Assembly (NCBI GenBank): GCA_020724365.1
Contig: DYHD01000005.1
Location: 1-62,443 of the forward strand
Source: Thermodesulfovibrio yellowstonii
Lineage (GTDB): Bacteria > Nitrospirota > Thermodesulfovibrionia > Thermodesulfovibrionales > Dissulfurispiraceae
Length of the DNA stretch: 62,443 bases
Direction: 5' to 3'
This document shows positions 35,495 to 44,647 of this stretch, piece after piece. The number at the start of each line of letters is the position of its first letter. Within the stretch, counting starts at the first letter, position 1. Position numbers and translations under genes: made by a program. The notes beneath the pieces are model-generated. The model saw only the letters and a program-made list of their open reading frames with translations, ran no database searches and was not told the origin of the DNA.

Positions 35495-36832
35495 TTGATT
35501 GATATTGATTTTGTATCGAGATTAATAGAAAGAGCTATTTCAAATGGTGCTGATGAGGCTGAAATTTTCTATCGAGTTATCAATAATCTCACCATTGAGG
35601 TTAAGAATCAGAAGATTGATACTATTGAATCATCAATCTCATATGGATATTCTATCAGGACAATTAAAGATAAGAAGCTTGGTTTTTCTTATTCTACAGA
35701 TTTAAACAAAGCTGACAGTGTATTAAATAATGCATTAGAAGCAGGTAAATATGCCGAACCAGATGATTACAATGGCTTGCCTCAATATGAAAGACCTTCT
35801 TTTGTAGAGATTTATGATAGAAGGATAGTTTCAATTTCCGAGACTGAAGCGATTGAGAATGTTATGATGATGGAACTCTCTGCGCTTAAGAAAGACAATA
35901 AAATTAAAAAGACTCGGAAAGCCTCAGGTAGGTTTACTTCTTCACAAACATATATATTCAATTCGCACGGGCTTATTGCAGATTATTCATCCACAGGATG
36001 TTCTGCCCAAATAATGGCAATAGCTGAAAATGACAGTGAGAGTCAGATCGGTTGGTATTTCAGTGGAAGCAGATTTCTTGATGATATTGATTTTGCAAAT
36101 ACGGGTGAAGAAGCAGCAAGAAGGGCTCTATATCTGCTTAATGCTGAAAAAACAGGCTCTCATAAGGGTTATATATTGCTTGATAGTTCCGTTGCAGTTG
36201 ATTTCTTAAGCCTGCTGTCCAGTTCACTCTCATCAGAGTCTGTTCAGAAAGGCAAATCAATGCTTGCTAATAAAATCAACAACCATGTTATAAACGAAAA
36301 AGTCAGTATTATTGATAATGGCATATTCAATCGAAAGCTCGGAAGCCGCCCTTTTGATGACGAAGGCGTTCCCACGCAAAATAAGGTTCTCATTGAAAAT
36401 GGCATCTTAAAATCATTCATATATAATGTCTATACAGCGAGAAAAGATAGGATTTCTTCTACGGGCAACGCTATAAGAGGGGGCTTTAGCAATCTGCCTT
36501 CTGTAGCCCCGACTAATCTGTATATTGAATCTGCAGGGGAGAATGCTACTGAAAGTTTTATTAACATAGTAAAGACTGTTGACAAGGGCATTTATGTATT
36601 TGAAACGATGGGCATGCATACTGCTAATCCTATATCTGGAGAGTTCTCTATCGGTGTGTCAGGATTAATGATAGAAAATGGAGAATTGAAACAGCCTATC
36701 AAGGAGGCTGTAATCTCAGGCAATGTGCTGGAGCTTTTTAATAAAATAGTCGTGATAGGTGATGATTTAAGGTTTTATGGTAATCTTGGGTCTCCCTCTC
36801 TTTTAGTGGCAGATATTGATATAAGCGGTTAA
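35495..36832 (+). CDS. pmbA: TldE/PmbA-type subunit of the TldDE metalloprotease
   Basis: Member of the modulator-of-gyrase family. The start is TTG 35495, with AAGGAG 7 nt upstream. Residues include GADEAEIFY at the N-terminus, GSHKGYILLDSSVAVDFL in the middle and the C-terminal GEFSIGVSGLMIENGE. The HExxxH zinc motif of TldD is absent, so this is the non-catalytic PmbA/TldE partner. tldD is not in the window. The family degrades unfolded peptides and matures peptides such as microcin B17. 445 residues. Confidence 0.85.
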   Translation: MIDIDFVSRLIERAISNGADEAEIFYRVINNLTIEVKNQKIDTIESSISYGYSIRTIKDKKLGFSYSTDLNKADSVLNNALEAGKYAEPDDYNGLPQYERPSFVEIYDRRIVSISETEAIENVMMMELSALKKDNKIKKTRKASGRFTSSQTYIFNSHGLIADYSSTGCSAQIMAIAENDSESQIGWYFSGSRFLDDIDFANTGEEAARRALYLLNAEKTGSHKGYILLDSSVAVDFLSLLSSSLSSESVQKGKSMLANKINNHVINEKVSIIDNGIFNRKLGSRPFDDEGVPTQNKVLIENGILKSFIYNVYTARKDRISSTGNAIRGGFSNLPSVAPTNLYIESAGENATESFINIVKTVDKGIYVFETMGMHTANPISGEFSIGVSGLMIENGELKQPIKEAVISGNVLELFNKIVVIGDDLRFYGNLGSPSLLVADIDISG

Positions 36833-36864
36833 ATAGCTTTTCTTAATTTTCAGGAGGAATTTAC

Positions 36865-38022
36865 ATGGACTACTTTTTGACAGAAGAACAAATAATGATA
36901 AGAGATATGGCAAGACAGATTGCTGAAGACAAGATCATGCCTGTCAGGGCTGAACTGGATGAAAAAGAAGAATTTCCAAGGGAAATAATGAATTTTTTAG
37001 CTCAGTCTGATATGCTTGGTATTTATATACCAGAAGAATATGGAGGGCTTGGTAAAGGAAGTCTTGATTTATGTATAGCGATAGAGGAGCTTTCAAGGGC
37101 ATGTCTTGGGGTATCAACCTCTTATGCTGCTAATGCCCTTGGGACATACCCTATAATGCTTTTTGGTTCAGAGGAACAGAAAAAAAGATACCTTCCCGAT
37201 ATAGCATCTGGTAAAAATCTTGTAGCGTTTGGTTTGACTGAGGCGAATGCTGGCAGCGATGCTGGTGGAATTCAGACTACAGCTGTACTTGATGGCACTG
37301 AATATGTCTTAAATGGAACGAAACAATGGATTACTAATGGAGAAGAAGCTGATATTTATACTATAATCGCTCTAACAGACAAGGCTAAAGGTGCAAGGGG
37401 AGCTTCTGCCTTCATAGTTGAAAAAGGAACTAAGGGGTTTTCATTTGGAAAAAAAGAAAAAAAGATGGGCATTAGGGCATCCACTACTTGTGAGCTTATT
37501 TTTGATAACTGCAGAATCCCAAAGGAAAACATCATTGATAGAGAAGGCAAGGGCTTTATAATAGCTATGAAGACTCTTGATAAAGCCAGAGCGGGTGTGG
37601 GGGCTCAAGGTGTAGGCGTTGCACAGGGGGCTTTTGAAGAGGCATTGAGTTTTGCAAAACAGAGATACCAGTTCGGACATTCAATAATAAGCTTCCAGGC
37701 AGTCCAGCACATGCTTGCCGATATGGCTATCCAGATAGAGGCAGCAAGGTCTTTGGTCTATTCAGTTGCTCGATTTATTGACAGTGGTGCTAAAGATGTC
37801 TCAAAAGAATCAGCTATCGCAAAGACATTTGCCACCGATATATGTATGAATGTTACAACTGACGCTGTTCAGGTTATGGGAGGTGCAGGATACATGAGAG
37901 AATATCCTGTTGAGAAGATGATGAGGGATGCAAAGATACTCCAGATATATGAAGGCACAAATCAGATTCAGAGAAATGTTATAGCTCAGGCTTTAATAAG
38001 GGAGACCGTAAAGAAAAAATAA
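36865..38022 (+). CDS. Acyl-CoA dehydrogenase (short-chain/butyryl-CoA type)
   Basis: FAD enzyme oxidising acyl-CoA to enoyl-CoA. AFGLTEANAGSDAGG and WITNGEEADIY are FAD and substrate motifs. VQVMGGAGYMREYPVEKMMRDAK and the catalytic glutamate region QIYEGTNQIQRNV are intact. The 385 residues match butyryl-CoA dehydrogenases. AGGAGG precedes the ATG. No etfAB or thiolase genes are adjacent, so the pathway is unclear. It ends 3 bp from the convergent argC. Confidence 0.93.
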   Translation: MDYFLTEEQIMIRDMARQIAEDKIMPVRAELDEKEEFPREIMNFLAQSDMLGIYIPEEYGGLGKGSLDLCIAIEELSRACLGVSTSYAANALGTYPIMLFGSEEQKKRYLPDIASGKNLVAFGLTEANAGSDAGGIQTTAVLDGTEYVLNGTKQWITNGEEADIYTIIALTDKAKGARGASAFIVEKGTKGFSFGKKEKKMGIRASTTCELIFDNCRIPKENIIDREGKGFIIAMKTLDKARAGVGAQGVGVAQGAFEEALSFAKQRYQFGHSIISFQAVQHMLADMAIQIEAARSLVYSVARFIDSGAKDVSKESAIAKTFATDICMNVTTDAVQVMGGAGYMREYPVEKMMRDAKILQIYEGTNQIQRNVIAQALIRETVKKK

Positions 38023-38025
38023 AAC

Positions 38026-39066
38026 TTATGGAAAAAGCGCCGGAGACCGAAGGGCAGTAGTCTCTTTAAAGCCCATCATAATATTCATATTATGGACTGC
38101 CTGTCCCGAGGCTCCTTTGACAAGATTATCTATGGCAGAAACTATAATTATTGAATTAGTTCTTTTGATTACTTTAATACCAATTTCACAGAAATTAGAC
38201 CCTCTAATATTTTTAGTATTAGGAAAACTACCTTCACTTAAGACTTTTACAAAAGGCTCTGCAGCATACTTTTCTTTATAGCTTGCAATAATATCAGATG
38301 TATCAATATTTTTCGACAATTTAGCATATATCGTGGAAATAATTCCTCTATCCATTGGAAGTAGGTGTGGTGTGAAATTAACGATTATATCTCTGCCAGC
38401 TATAAGTGATAATTCCTGTTCAATCTCAGGTGTATGTCTGTGTACACCAATCCCATAAGCCTTAAAACCTTCATTTACCTCGCAGTAAGCAAAATCAACT
38501 GATGCCTTCCTGCCCGCCCCTGTTGTTCCAGACTTTGAATCAATGATGATGTTATCAAGTTCAATAAAACCTTCTTTTATCGCAGGGTATAAACCTAATA
38601 TTGCTGATGTGGGATAACATCCAGGATTGGCAATCAGGCTTGATTTCTTGATTTTCTCTCGATATATCTCGGGCAGCCCATATATAGCATTTTTTAATGT
38701 TTCTTTAAAATTATGTTGGGTTTTATACCATTGTTCATAAATTATTGGGTCAGAAATACGGTAATCAGCAGATAGATCTATGACCTTTTTACCATTATTA
38801 AAGAAAAAATGCACGGCTTCTTGAGATGCTGCATGAGGTAATGCCATAAAAAATATATCTGCCTTTGATAATATCGCTGATTTATTAAGAGACTCATAAG
38901 TCAAGTGATCATAATAATGAAGATGTGGAAAGACACTGCTTATTTTTTCCCCTGCAGACTTTTCAGATGTGACCACAGTTATAGTAACCTCTGGGTGAAG
39001 ACAGAGAATCCTGAGCAGTTCAGCGCCGGTGTAACCGCTTGCTCCGCATATTGCAACCTTCAGCAT
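38026..39066 (-). CDS. argC: N-acetyl-gamma-glutamyl-phosphate reductase
   Basis: Third enzyme of arginine synthesis. I place the start at ATG 39066 (MLKVAICGASGYTG), with AAGGGG 7 nt upstream. The NADP motif is GASGYTGAELLRIL, the catalytic cysteine lies in NPGCYPTSA, and the catalytic histidine region is GVHRHTPEIEQEL. The 346-residue length is standard. It lies 111 bp downstream of rpsI and may be read through from rplM-rpsI. Confidence 0.95.
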   Translation of the reverse strand: MLKVAICGASGYTGAELLRILCLHPEVTITVVTSEKSAGEKISSVFPHLHYYDHLTYESLNKSAILSKADIFFMALPHAASQEAVHFFFNNGKKVIDLSADYRISDPIIYEQWYKTQHNFKETLKNAIYGLPEIYREKIKKSSLIANPGCYPTSAILGLYPAIKEGFIELDNIIIDSKSGTTGAGRKASVDFAYCEVNEGFKAYGIGVHRHTPEIEQELSLIAGRDIIVNFTPHLLPMDRGIISTIYAKLSKNIDTSDIIASYKEKYAAEPFVKVLSEGSFPNTKNIRGSNFCEIGIKVIKRTNSIIIVSAIDNLVKGASGQAVHNMNIMMGFKETTALRSPALFP

Positions 39067-39123
39067 TTTAAGCCCCTTTAAAGGCAAGCATATAAACCTG
39101 CATTTACAAATTTAGCAACTAAT

Positions 39124-39154
39124 AGAGGCAACTCACTATCGTGAAATTGCCTCT
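39124..39154 (-). terminator. Possible terminator or attenuator between rpsI and argC
   Basis: 8-bp inverted repeat AGAGGCAA/TTGCCTCT (39124-39131 and 39147-39154). On the minus strand only a weak T-rich run follows, so it may be a partial terminator after rpsI rather than a full stop. Confidence 0.45.
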
Positions 39155-39177
39155 GTAATTTTAAAGCACCTGTGAGA

Positions 39178-39570
39178 TTACCTCTTTGAGAACTGGAATC
39201 TCTTTCTGGCACCTTTCAGCCCGTATTTCTTTCTCTCTACTTCTCTTGGATCTCTCGTAATGAAGCCCTCTTTTTTTAATTTTGTCTTTAAGTCATTATC
39301 AACTTTCACAAGCGCACGTGATATGCCATGCCTTAAAGCACCTGCCTGACCGCTCATACCGCCGCCGATTACCTTGGCTTTAACATCAAATTTATCGTTC
39401 ATACCTGTCAATTGTAGAGGTTGTTTGATTATCATCCTGAGGGTTTCGCGGGGGAAATATGTCTCAAAGTCTCTATCATTGACGGTTATTTTTCCATCAC
39501 CTTTATATAATACTACCTGAGCGATAGCTCTTTTTCTTCTGCCTGTTGCTTGATATTCTATGGAAGGCAT
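39178..39570 (-). CDS. rpsI: 30S ribosomal protein S9
   Basis: Small-subunit ribosomal protein. The family pattern is complete: [12 protein letters not shown] at the N-terminus, [19 protein letters not shown] in the middle and the C-terminal basic tail [17 protein letters not shown] that reaches the decoding centre. 130 residues. It lies 15 bp after rplM in the standard operon. Confidence 0.98.
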   Translation of the reverse strand: MPSIEYQATGRRKRAIAQVVLYKGDGKITVNDRDFETYFPRETLRMIIKQPLQLTGMNDKFDVKAKVIGGGMSGQAGALRHGISRALVKVDNDLKTKLKKEGFITRDPREVERKKYGLKGARKRFQFSKR

Positions 39571-39585
39571 AAACTCACTTGCTCC

Positions 39586-40020
39586 TTATTTTAATATTTC
39601 AATAATCTCTGGTTTTTGAGCGCTGTGCGGGTGTCCGGCTCCGCGATAAACCTTCAGCTTTTTTATCATAGCTCTTCCAAGGCGATTTTTAGGCAACATT
39701 CCCCATACAGCATCAATAATAACCTTATCAGGTTCTTTTGCCATTCTATGTTTAAGGCTTATTGACTTAATGCTTCCGATATAACCTGTGTGATGATAGT
39801 AGTATTTATCTTCCATCTTATTGCCTGTAACCTTAATCTTATCTGCATTGATAACTATGATAAAATCACCTGTATCTACATTGGGGGTAAAAACAGGCTT
39901 ATGTTTACCTCTTAAGTAAATTGCAATTCTTGTTGCCATTCGTCCGAGAATCTGGTTATTAGCATCTATTACATACCATTTTTTATCTATATCTTCTTTT
40001 CTAGCAAACTTGGTCTTCAT
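39586..40020 (-). CDS. rplM: 50S ribosomal protein L13
   Basis: Large-subunit ribosomal protein, first gene of rplM-rpsI. Recognised by KWYVIDANNQILGRMA, LRGKHKPVFTPNVD, HTGYIGSIK and GMLPKNRLGRAMIKKLKVY. 144 residues, standard. The defence island begins on its upstream side. Confidence 0.98.
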   Translation of the reverse strand: MKTKFARKEDIDKKWYVIDANNQILGRMATRIAIYLRGKHKPVFTPNVDTGDFIIVINADKIKVTGNKMEDKYYYHHTGYIGSIKSISLKHRMAKEPDKVIIDAVWGMLPKNRLGRAMIKKLKVYRGAGHPHSAQKPEIIEILK

Positions 40021-40373
40021 TAAAATTCACCTGCCCTTGCGATTTGAATAAGCTTCAATAAAAGAAAAGCCTTATAAAATAATAAAAATATAATGGTTTT
40101 GTCAACTTTAAGATGCCAACCGAAAAACAGGCGGTGTAAAAATGCATCACTTTCGTGTAAAATTGCTAATTAGTGTCTGTTTATAAATTACTATTTTCCG
40201 AAAAAGTTGTCATTCCTGCGGAGGCAGGAATCCAGTATTTTTAATGGGTTCTGGATTCCGCATCAAGTGCGGAATGACGAATAGCATTAGTTTATAAACA
40301 GACTCTAATTAACAGATGGGCATAAAATTGAAGCTTTGATTTAAAAGGGATATATGAATAGGGGATAATCTTT
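40021..40373. other. Divergent region between rplM and the defence island
   Basis: 353 bp containing the family A MITE at 40167-40311. The rplM promoter should lie in the first about 140 bp. No gene is visible. It is the left boundary of the accessory island. Confidence 0.45.
40167..40311. mobile_element. MITE-like element, family A, copy 2
   Basis: 145 bp with 22-bp imperfect inverted ends (40167-40188 and 40290-40311, 20/22), nearly the same as those of the element at 6252-6407. Its centre differs: it is the common GTCATTCCTGCGGAGGC...CGGAATGAC palindrome. It stands at the left edge of the defence island. Confidence 0.75.
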
Positions 40374-43300
40374 ATGGCGATTGAAATATCATCATCAATA
40401 CGGGATAACCAAGGAAGGGGAAAAGTCGGGGATTTTCTCAAAGATAAAATTAAACCTTGCTCAAAACTCTCCATCGTATCCGCTTATTTCACAATCTATG
40501 CCTATGAGCAACTAAAGGAAAAACTTCAGGGTATCGAACATCTCAATTTCCTTTTCGGGGAGCCGCGTTTTGTTAAGAGTCTCGATCCTAATAAGACCGA
40601 TACAAAGTCATTCAAGATAGAGGATGAGAAACTCAGCCTCACTAACAGGCTTCAGCAGAAGGCTGTTGCTAAGGAGTGTTCAGACTGGATTCAGAGCAAG
40701 GTTGATATTAAATCCATCAGGCAGGCTAATTTACTTCATGGGAAGATGTATCACATTGATAACTGTGGAATCGAAAAGGCACTGGTCGGCAGCTCTAATT
40801 TTACCGTCAGCGGTCTTGGTTATGGGAATATCCCGAATATCGAGCTGAACCTTGAAGTTGTTGATGACAGAGACCGGGCTGATCTGAAAAATTGGTTTTA
40901 TGAGATATGGAATAACAACCAACTCGTTGAAGATGTAAAGGATAAGGTGCTTAGTTATCTCGAACAGCTTTATCAGGAGAATTCACCAAAGTTCATCTAT
41001 TACAAAACGCTATATCATCTTTTTGAAAAATTTCTATCAGAGCAGGAGACAGGCGGTTTTATTGATGAAGGAACGCATCTGTATGATACAAGAGTATGGC
41101 GCATGCTCTTTGATTTCCAGAAGGATGGAGTTCGGGGTGCGATTAATAAAATTCTCAAACACAATGGGTGCATAATCGCAGATAGTGTCGGATTGGGTAA
41201 GACCTTTGAGACATTGGCAATCATAAAATATTTTGAATTGCTAAATGACCGTGTGCTGGTTTTATGTCCGAAAAAGCTTCGCGAAAACTGGACGGTGTTT
41301 CAAGCATATAACAACAGCGAGCTAAACATCCTTCTCGAAGATAGATTCAGCTATACTGTTCTTTCTCATACAGACCTTAGCCGTGATTCGGGCAGATCCG
41401 GCGATATAGACATTGAGAAGATCAACTGGGGCAATTACAACCTTGTTGTGATAGACGAATCTCACAACTTCAGAAACAATACAAAAGGAAAAAAAGACGA
41501 GGAAGGCAATACAATCAGGAGCAGCCGCTACGAAAGGCTGATGCACGATATTATCAGCAAAGGCGTCAAGACAAAGGTGCTGATGCTTTCCGCAACGCCG
41601 GTCAACAATAACCTCCGCGATCTCAGAAACCAAATCTATTTTATCACCGAGGAAAGGGACGACGCTTTCAAGGAGGCTTTCAATCTTCCGAGTATAGGCG
41701 AGACACTGAAGGTTTCACAAAACAAGTTTACCCTCTGGTCAAAGAAGCCTAAAAGAGAGATCAAAGACCTTTTGGAAAGTTTTGATTCGGGGTTTTTTAA
41801 ATTGCTTGATGAACTGACCATTGCCAGATCACGGCGGCATATACAAAAATATTATAACCTTAAGCAGATAGGCGACTTCCCTAAGAGAGAGAAGCCTAAA
41901 TCCATATATCCATCTATTGATTTAAAGAATGAATTCATTTCTTATGACCAGTTGAACAAAGAGATACAGAAATACAAGCTTTCTCTCTTCAGCCCGTATC
42001 AGTATGTCTTGCCTCAATACAAGGAAATCTACAACAAAGAAAAGGTCGAGAACTTTACCCAAGAGGACAGAGAAAATTACCTCATCGGTATGATGAAGGT
42101 GAATTTCCTCAAGCGGCTCGAAAGCTCGGTAAACTCCTTTGCCATTTCGATGGACAGGACTATCAACAAGATATCAGAGCTTGAAAACAAGATTAATGAA
42201 TACAAAAAGAAAAAGACCAATACTGCAGAAATAGACCTTGACGATCTGCATGTGCCAGACAGCGATGAGGAGACAGAAGACGCATGGGAAGTTGGGAAAA
42301 AGATTAAGTATTCACTTGCCCATATTGATATCGACAGATGGCTTCAGGACCTTGCCAAGGATAAAGAGCAGTTGCATAGACTTTATCTGGAAGCAAGCGC
42401 TGTAAGTATCCAGAGGGATGCAAAACTCGGTCAACTGAAAGAAGTTATTAGAGATAAAGTAGATAAACCTACAACCAACAAGGATGGTAAAAAGAATCAT
42501 AAAGTACTCATATTTACTGCTTTCGCAGATACCGCAGAGTATTTATATAAAGCAATTAAGGATTGGGCTTTGAAGGAGCTCAAAGTTAATATCGCAATGG
42601 TATCAGGTGGTTCGACTGAGAACAAGACCACATTTGGAAAGAATGAGTTTACGAATATCCTGACCAATTTTTCACCTATCTCAAAAAATCGTGATAAAAT
42701 GAAATCTATGAAGCAGGATGAAGAAATAGACCTTCTGATTGCCACAGACTGCATCTCCGAAGGACAGAATCTGCAGGACTGTGATTGCCTCATTAATTAT
42801 GATATCCACTGGAATCCTGTCAGAATTATACAGCGGTTTGGAAGAATAGACAGAATCGGCAGCAGGAATGAGAAGATTTACATGTTTAATTTCTGGCCTA
42901 CAAAAGACCTTGATAATTATATAACCCTCAAAGAACGTGTTGAGGCAAGAATGGCATTGGTAGATATCGCGGCTACCACAGACGATAACCTTTTGTCACA
43001 GGATATCAAGGATTTGATACAGGAAGACTTGAAATATCGGGACCAGCAACTAAAGAAGCTCAAGGAAGAAATACTGGATATTGAAGATGTCACAGACGGC
43101 ATTGCCCTGAGCGAATTTACCCTCGATGATTTCAGAATTGAATTAATGAACTATATCGAGGCAAACAGGGAAATTCTTCATCATGCCCCACTCGGATTAT
43201 ATTCTGTTGTTCCACCACCAAATGGAAGTCAAATCATTGGGCCAGGCGTGATATTTTGTCTTAGGCAAATAGGTGATACGAAAGAAAATGAAATGGTTAA

Positions 43301-43658
43301 CCCTCTGCAGCCTTATTTTCTTGTCTATGTGAAGGATACCGGAGATGTACGGTTTAATTTTACCCATGCAAAACAGATACTGGAAATATTCAGAATGCTT
43401 GCTGCCGGCAATGACAAGGTATATGAAACACTCTGCGATATCTTTAATACTGAAACATCCAATGGGAACGAAATGAAAAAATACGACGCCCTTCTTGAGA
43501 AGGCGATAAATGAGATCACAAAAACCTTCAAAAAAAGAGCTGTCGGCGCCCTCCTGTCCGGCAGGGGAGGCAGGCTGCCGACTCAGTCGCAGCAGGCTAA
43601 AGGCGCAGAGGATTTTGAACTTGTAACATGGCTGATTATTAAAGAAGAAGGCTGTTAG
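40374..43658 (+). CDS. PLD-nuclease/SNF2-type helicase of a restriction-like defence system
   Basis: A 1094-residue nuclease-helicase. The N-terminal phospholipase D-like domain has one HKD motif (H122, K124, D129) and GSSN (139-142), a set used by DNases such as BfiI. The SF2/SNF2 helicase core has Walker A DSVGLGKT (270-277), DESH (361-364), LMLSATPVNN, and C-terminal motifs IATDCISEGQNLQ and QRFGRIDRIGS. Charged coiled regions at about 590-660 link the RecA domains. The methylase gene lies about 1 kb downstream in the same direction, so this is probably the restriction half of a split type ISP-like or DISARM-like system. A single HKD motif implies a dimer. Confidence 0.85.
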   Translation: MAIEISSSIRDNQGRGKVGDFLKDKIKPCSKLSIVSAYFTIYAYEQLKEKLQGIEHLNFLFGEPRFVKSLDPNKTDTKSFKIEDEKLSLTNRLQQKAVAKECSDWIQSKVDIKSIRQANLLHGKMYHIDNCGIEKALVGSSNFTVSGLGYGNIPNIELNLEVVDDRDRADLKNWFYEIWNNNQLVEDVKDKVLSYLEQLYQENSPKFIYYKTLYHLFEKFLSEQETGGFIDEGTHLYDTRVWRMLFDFQKDGVRGAINKILKHNGCIIADSVGLGKTFETLAIIKYFELLNDRVLVLCPKKLRENWTVFQAYNNSELNILLEDRFSYTVLSHTDLSRDSGRSGDIDIEKINWGNYNLVVIDESHNFRNNTKGKKDEEGNTIRSSRYERLMHDIISKGVKTKVLMLSATPVNNNLRDLRNQIYFITEERDDAFKEAFNLPSIGETLKVSQNKFTLWSKKPKREIKDLLESFDSGFFKLLDELTIARSRRHIQKYYNLKQIGDFPKREKPKSIYPSIDLKNEFISYDQLNKEIQKYKLSLFSPYQYVLPQYKEIYNKEKVENFTQEDRENYLIGMMKVNFLKRLESSVNSFAISMDRTINKISELENKINEYKKKKTNTAEIDLDDLHVPDSDEETEDAWEVGKKIKYSLAHIDIDRWLQDLAKDKEQLHRLYLEASAVSIQRDAKLGQLKEVIRDKVDKPTTNKDGKKNHKVLIFTAFADTAEYLYKAIKDWALKELKVNIAMVSGGSTENKTTFGKNEFTNILTNFSPISKNRDKMKSMKQDEEIDLLIATDCISEGQNLQDCDCLINYDIHWNPVRIIQRFGRIDRIGSRNEKIYMFNFWPTKDLDNYITLKERVEARMALVDIAATTDDNLLSQDIKDLIQEDLKYRDQQLKKLKEEILDIEDVTDGIALSEFTLDDFRIELMNYIEANREILHHAPLGLYSVVPPPNGSQIIGPGVIFCLRQIGDTKENEMVNPLQPYFLVYVKDTGDVRFNFTHAKQILEIFRMLAAGNDKVYETLCDIFNTETSNGNEMKKYDALLEKAINEITKTFKKRAVGALLSGRGGRLPTQSQQAKGAEDFELVTWLIIKEEGC

Positions 43659-43712
43659 GGCGCATTAATGCGAAAGTTTCGTTATGCGACACAGAAAGTT
43701 ATTATATCAACT

Positions 43713-43907
43713 AAAAAATAGCGATAGGATTTTTTGGGAGACATTGGGAATAGCTTTTCGCTCATTCTCGGAAGGCGTCCTTGCCTTCCTCCGAGGTCAC
43801 CATCACGCCTCACCATCCTGGTGAGTCTTCTGTGATGGTGAAAGCCGCTCAAAGCCAATCCCAATGTCATATCAGCGTTTTTTATATTGTTTCTATCGCT
43901 ATTTTTT
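43713..43907. mobile_element. MITE-like nested palindrome (family C)
   Basis: 195 bp between the helicase and the toxin gene. The outer ends are perfect 15-bp inverted repeats AAAAAATAGCGATAG (43713-43727) and its complement (43893-43907). A second pair, GACATTGGGA/TCCCAATGTC, lies at 43740-43749 and 43859-43868, and a third, TCACCATCAC/GTGATGGTGA, at 43797-43806 and 43832-43841. It has no coding capacity. As RNA it would form a large hairpin that could attenuate the operon. Confidence 0.7.
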
Positions 43908-43929
43908 GGACATCAATATTAGTGTTGAC

Positions 43930-44316
43930 ATGGTTATGACTTTTGCCGTAGAATTTTATGAGACAGATGCGGGGACGTGTCCAGTGCGGGAATTTCTGGA
44001 CAAACTGAAGGTCAGTGTTCCGGATGACTTTGCTGCTGTTGTAGCCGGACTCGCCAAACTCCGGAACCGGCAGTGTCATCGGGAGCCCTTGACCAAACCT
44101 CTTGGCGATGGGCTTTTTGAACTGAGGCATGTCGGGAAGCTTAATACGCGGGTGCTCTGGTTCTTTATGAAAGGTCAGCGTATTATTGCTGTCCACGGCA
44201 TACGCAACAAGGGTCGGGCTATCCCCGCCCAAGAAATGGAGACCGCCAGGAAAAGAATGCATGACTGGCTGAGAAGAGAATTCAATGAAAAAGACAAATT
44301 TCGATCGCTATCTTGA
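43930..44316 (+). CDS. higB: HigB/Gp49-type toxin (RelE superfamily)
   Basis: Putative mRNA interferase of a toxin-antitoxin pair. I choose ATG 43930 (MVMTFAVEFYETDAG); the open frame runs further upstream into the MITE. The Gp49/PF05973 pattern is clear: PVREFLDKL, LGDGLFELRHV, TRVLWFFMKGQRIIAVHGI and a C-terminal helix. 128 residues. The antitoxin start overlaps its end by 32 bp. Confidence 0.85.
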   Translation: MVMTFAVEFYETDAGTCPVREFLDKLKVSVPDDFAAVVAGLAKLRNRQCHREPLTKPLGDGLFELRHVGKLNTRVLWFFMKGQRIIAVHGIRNKGRAIPAQEMETARKRMHDWLRREFNEKDKFRSLS

Positions 44317-44647
44317 AGAGCAAATGAAAGACCCTGCATTTGCGGAGCGCTTTAATCGCGCAGGCGAAGCGTGGGACGTCGCCCTTCAGATAGCTGCCCT
44401 GAGGCAGCAGGCAGGTCTTTCGCAGAAAGAGTTAGCAAAACTCCTGAAAACCTCCCAGCAGCAGATCAGCCGTCTTGAGTCGCCCGGCTATGAGGGCCAC
44501 TCGCTCAGCATGCTGCGCCGTGTTGCCGAGGTGCTTCATGCCCGCGTCCGCGTGACATTTGAGCCCAAGGAAAAAGGAGGCGAGATGCGCGTAGCTGAAG
44601 AATCGGCAAAGTACGGCGACAGGCGCACCAAGACAAAAGGGAAATGA
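44285..44647 (+). CDS. higA: HigA-type XRE antitoxin, coupled to the methylase gene
   Basis: DNA-binding antitoxin for the toxin upstream. A helix-turn-helix (about residues 34-66) reads IAALRQQAGLSQKELAKLL. The N-terminal helix (NFDRYLEEQMKDPAFAERFN) is typical of HigA partners of Gp49 toxins. The C-terminal about 25 residues are basic and perhaps disordered. Its stop overlaps the methylase start by 4 bp (ATGA), so methylase translation is probably coupled to it. It could act as a control protein of the restriction system as well as an antitoxin (inference). Confidence 0.85.
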   Translation: MKKTNFDRYLEEQMKDPAFAERFNRAGEAWDVALQIAALRQQAGLSQKELAKLLKTSQQQISRLESPGYEGHSLSMLRRVAEVLHARVRVTFEPKEKGGEMRVAEESAKYGDRRTKTKGK

